Source: Thermoplasmata archaeon (GTDB taxonomy: Archaea > Thermoplasmatota > Thermoplasmata > Lutacidiplasmatales > UBA184). Taken from it: a stretch of 5,626 nt of DNA. Where the stretch lies: NCBI GenBank assembly GCA_013044425.1, contig JABEUK010000210.1, forward strand, positions 1 to 5,626. Reading direction: 5' to 3'. Of the stretch, positions 5,121-5,626 are shown one piece after another; the stretch's first letter is position 1, and each line of letters starts with the position of its first letter. Below the pieces are notes generated by a model. The model saw only the letters and a list, made by a program, of their open reading frames with translations, did not search any database and was not told the DNA's origin. The position numbers and the translations under genes were made by a program.

Positions 5121-5522
5121 GAGTATCCGCCGGACGGAGTCGCAGTAACCCCGCTCGCCGGTGAGGTCCTGCACAAGTTCGCAAGCCTCCTCAAGGTCGA
5201 GATCAACCCTCTCACACTCCCCGTTGAGAAAACACAATGCGTGCAGGTTGGCCCCCGCCGCCGCGACCCGTCCGGCCAAGCTTCCCTTACCGAGAACTCG
5301 AAGGCGTGCCAAGCGCTGGGGGATGTATTCCGACACGGGCTGCCATTGGCCCGCCAGATACTGATCCGCCGCTTGGGCAACCGCAAGCCACATCTTTTCG
5401 GCGCTCTTCCGGACCTTCTCGTAGTCGTGGACGACGGCCCCCACCTTGTACTCCGTGGCCGCATCAAGGACGGTCTTCGCGAAGGAGACCGTAGGGGTCG
5501 ATCCTGCTTCCTCGTCCGACAT
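5109..5522 (-). CDS. Helical protein resembling PaREP1/HEPN-like families
   Basis: The preferred start is ATG at 5520-5522, giving 137 residues. The frame stays open to an ATG at 5615, but those extra 31 residues are read through the direct repeats at 5555-5596 and look unnatural. The protein is almost all alpha-helical. Helix 1-2 includes D-Y-E-K-V-R-K-S-A-E-K-M-W-L-A-V-A-Q-A-A (33-52), and the C-terminal part has N-L-H-A-L-C-F-L-N-G (92-101) followed by an acidic helix (DLDLEEACELVQDL). The pattern A-E-K-x-W-x-A-V-x-x-A-A followed by L-H-x-x-F-x-x-G is that of archaeal PaREP1-type proteins, small HEPN-like helical bundles often found in multiple copies. HEPN domains commonly are RNases or toxin partners, but no R-x(4-6)-H catalytic motif stands out here and no antitoxin nucleotidyltransferase neighbours it. 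No Shine-Dalgarno site is seen. The assignment rests on motif resemblance only. Confidence 0.65.
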   Translation of the reverse strand: MSDEEAGSTPTVSFAKTVLDAATEYKVGAVVHDYEKVRKSAEKMWLAVAQAADQYLAGQWQPVSEYIPQRLARLRVLGKGSLAGRVAAAGANLHALCFLNGECERVDLDLEEACELVQDLTGERGYCDSVRRILESE

Positions 5523-5549
5523 CCAGTGAAGGTACGGCCTTAGGTGTAG

Positions 5550-5626
5550 TGTAGCAGGACATCTGACCGGCTGAATTGTCAGGACATATGACCGGCCCCT
5601 GGAAGGGGTCAGCATGGTCAGAGAAG
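5550..5626 (+). mobile_element. Possible left end of an insertion sequence (truncated by window edge)
   Basis: The tract could begin at TGTAGCAGGACAT (5550) or TGT at 5545, followed by the two direct repeats. It then has a good Shine-Dalgarno-like GGAAGGGG (5601-5608) and an ATG (5614-5616) opening M-V-R-E. Terminal TG, repeated end sites and a gene start soon after are the arrangement of elements such as the IS21 family, whose istA starts near the left end. Only four codons are visible, so neither the transposase nor the family can be confirmed. Confidence 0.3.
5555..5596. repeat. Two 17-bp direct repeats with 25-bp period
   Basis: CAGGACATCTGACCGGC (5555-5571) and CAGGACATATGACCGGC (5580-5596) differ at one base. 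The period of 25 bases places both copies at roughly similar faces of the helix, about two and a half turns apart. They are followed by a 5-bp hairpin, CCCCT/AGGGG (5596-5608). Such tandem end repeats are typical of transposase-binding sites at insertion sequence termini, or of a repressor operator. Confidence 0.8.

Noticed and set aside
1..5626. CRISPR array, integron-like cassette array or defence island
   Set aside because: There are no evenly spaced identical repeats with unique spacers and no integrase or cas-like gene. The intergenic repeats are too degenerate and vary in orientation for attC-type sites.

Overview
The window is GC-rich and gene-dense, with small genes mostly on the minus strand. 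GTG and TTG starts mix with ATG, Shine-Dalgarno sites occur before only some genes, and one gene resembles the archaeal PaREP1/HEPN-like proteins. The secreted protein carries N-X-T sequons. I infer an archaeon, possibly a high-GC member of the Thermoplasmatota, but there is no rRNA or other marker to prove it.

Layout, left to right: the C-terminal end of a plus-strand membrane protein (1-195) meets, tail to tail, a small minus-strand gene with a W-Y-P-x(4)-W-H-G motif (178-543). Next on the minus strand are a small CxxC...CxxC zinc-ribbon protein (609-836), a class I SAM-dependent methyltransferase with an N-terminal zinc ribbon (1101-2099), an ornithine cyclodeaminase/mu-crystallin family protein (2364-3323), and a membrane-anchored cysteine-rich extracellular protein (3651-4142). 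A plus-strand VOC/glyoxalase-like protein (4502-4924) is divergent from the last of these and convergent with a minus-strand helical PaREP1/HEPN-like protein (5109-5522). The right edge (5550-5626) carries two 17-bp direct repeats and a possible gene start, and may be the end of an insertion sequence.

The genes do not form an obvious pathway. Gaps of about 180 to 360 bases separate most of them, and the methyltransferase and the secreted protein have their own translation signals, so they look like separate transcription units. I see no tRNA, rRNA, CRISPR array or recognisable defence system.

The most notable structure lies between the genes. A degenerate 51-bp element occurs four times in the same orientation (970-1020, 2245-2295, 3534-3584, 4964-5014), each time 66 to 94 bases downstream of the stop codon of a minus-strand gene. 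Two further copies in the opposite orientation (about 560-610 and 3370-3414) share a 28-bp block with 26 of 28 identities. This looks like a dispersed intergenic repeat family, possibly a 3'-end or transcript-processing element or a small non-autonomous mobile repeat.
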